Shown: one piece after another, positions 33,265-33,287 of the stretch
Numbering within the stretch: the first letter of the stretch is position 1
How the letters are laid out: each line of letters begins with the position of its first letter
Assembly: GCA_018400535.1 (NCBI GenBank)
Contig: JAGYMQ010000109.1
Span: 1 to 33,287, forward strand
DNA: 33,287 nt
From: Candidatus Cloacimonadota bacterium
Lineage (GTDB): Bacteria > Cloacimonadota > Cloacimonadia > Cloacimonadales > TCS61
Direction: 5' to 3'
Notes under the pieces: generated by a model
Told to the model about the DNA's origin: nothing
Databases searched by the model: none
What the model saw: the letters and a program-made list of their open reading frames with translations, nothing else
Made by a program: the position numbers and the translations under genes

Positions 33265-33287
33265 GAAGCGTGATGAGTGATGAGTGA
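33265..33287 (+). repeat. Start of a GTGATGA tandem repeat
   Basis: Just after the stop codon, GTGATGA is repeated twice followed by a partial third copy (GTGA) up to the window edge (33270-33287). It is cut off by the window, so its full length and unit are unknown. Confidence 0.4.

Noticed and set aside
1-33287. CRISPR array, tRNA or rRNA gene
   Set aside because: I saw no regularly spaced repeats, no cloverleaf-like or rRNA-like sequence anywhere in the gaps.

Overview
The window is AT-rich bacterial DNA. Gene density is high and almost everything reads on the minus strand; the one convincing plus-strand gene is at the far right. Two secreted-enzyme genes and the right-hand gene end in Por-type (type IX secretion, T9SS) C-terminal sorting domains, and a PorV/PorQ-like barrel gene is present. 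Citrate lyase and saccharopine-pathway genes sit alongside. This suits an anaerobic, peptide- or amino-acid-fermenting member of the wider FCB group; Cloacimonadota is my best guess. No rRNA or other marker fixes the taxon.

Region 1 (1-2051) looks like an integron cassette array or a remnant of one. Two minus-strand ORFs (a membrane-anchored RadC/JAB-like protein and an unrecognised 248-aa protein) are each followed by a GC-rich, imperfectly palindromic attC-like segment. A small ORF may belong to a third cassette. No integrase is visible.

Region 2 (2052-15178) is a long tight run of eight to nine minus-strand genes with 4-bp ATGA overlaps or very short gaps. In transcription order they are an M6-like secreted metalloprotease whose HExxH motif reads HQxxH, a PorV/PorQ-like protein, an S8 subtilase with FG-GAP-like repeats, an all-helical protein, GreA, an M18 aminopeptidase, a BamD-like TPR lipoprotein, NadD and an MscS channel. 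Secreted cargo and a probable T9SS shuttle protein are therefore transcribed with an intracellular peptidase: one unit for extracellular proteolysis and intracellular peptide use.

Region 3 (15179-17099) holds efp with a small zinc-ribbon gene, a TPR gene, and rho-independent terminators at both edges.

Region 4 (17124-25489) is a central-metabolism cluster. In transcription order it is saccharopine dehydrogenase (SDH), lysine-ketoglutarate reductase (LKR), a fused citrate lyase gamma-beta protein (CitD-CitE), citrate lyase alpha (CitF), an isocitrate-dehydrogenase-family enzyme and malic enzyme. LKR and SDH match the two halves of the animal/plant bifunctional AASS enzyme, encoded here as separate neighbours. 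Together these genes can link lysine/glutamate, 2-oxoglutarate, isocitrate/citrate, oxaloacetate plus acetate, and malate/pyruvate.

Region 5 (25602-33264) has a class-I glutamine amidotransferase-like protein, a large secreted transglutaminase-like protein, a 350-bp divergent intergenic region, and a 1305-aa secreted multidomain protein with a Por sorting domain on the plus strand. Two degenerate dispersed-repeat-like palindromes lie at 24092-24158 and 26313-26414.
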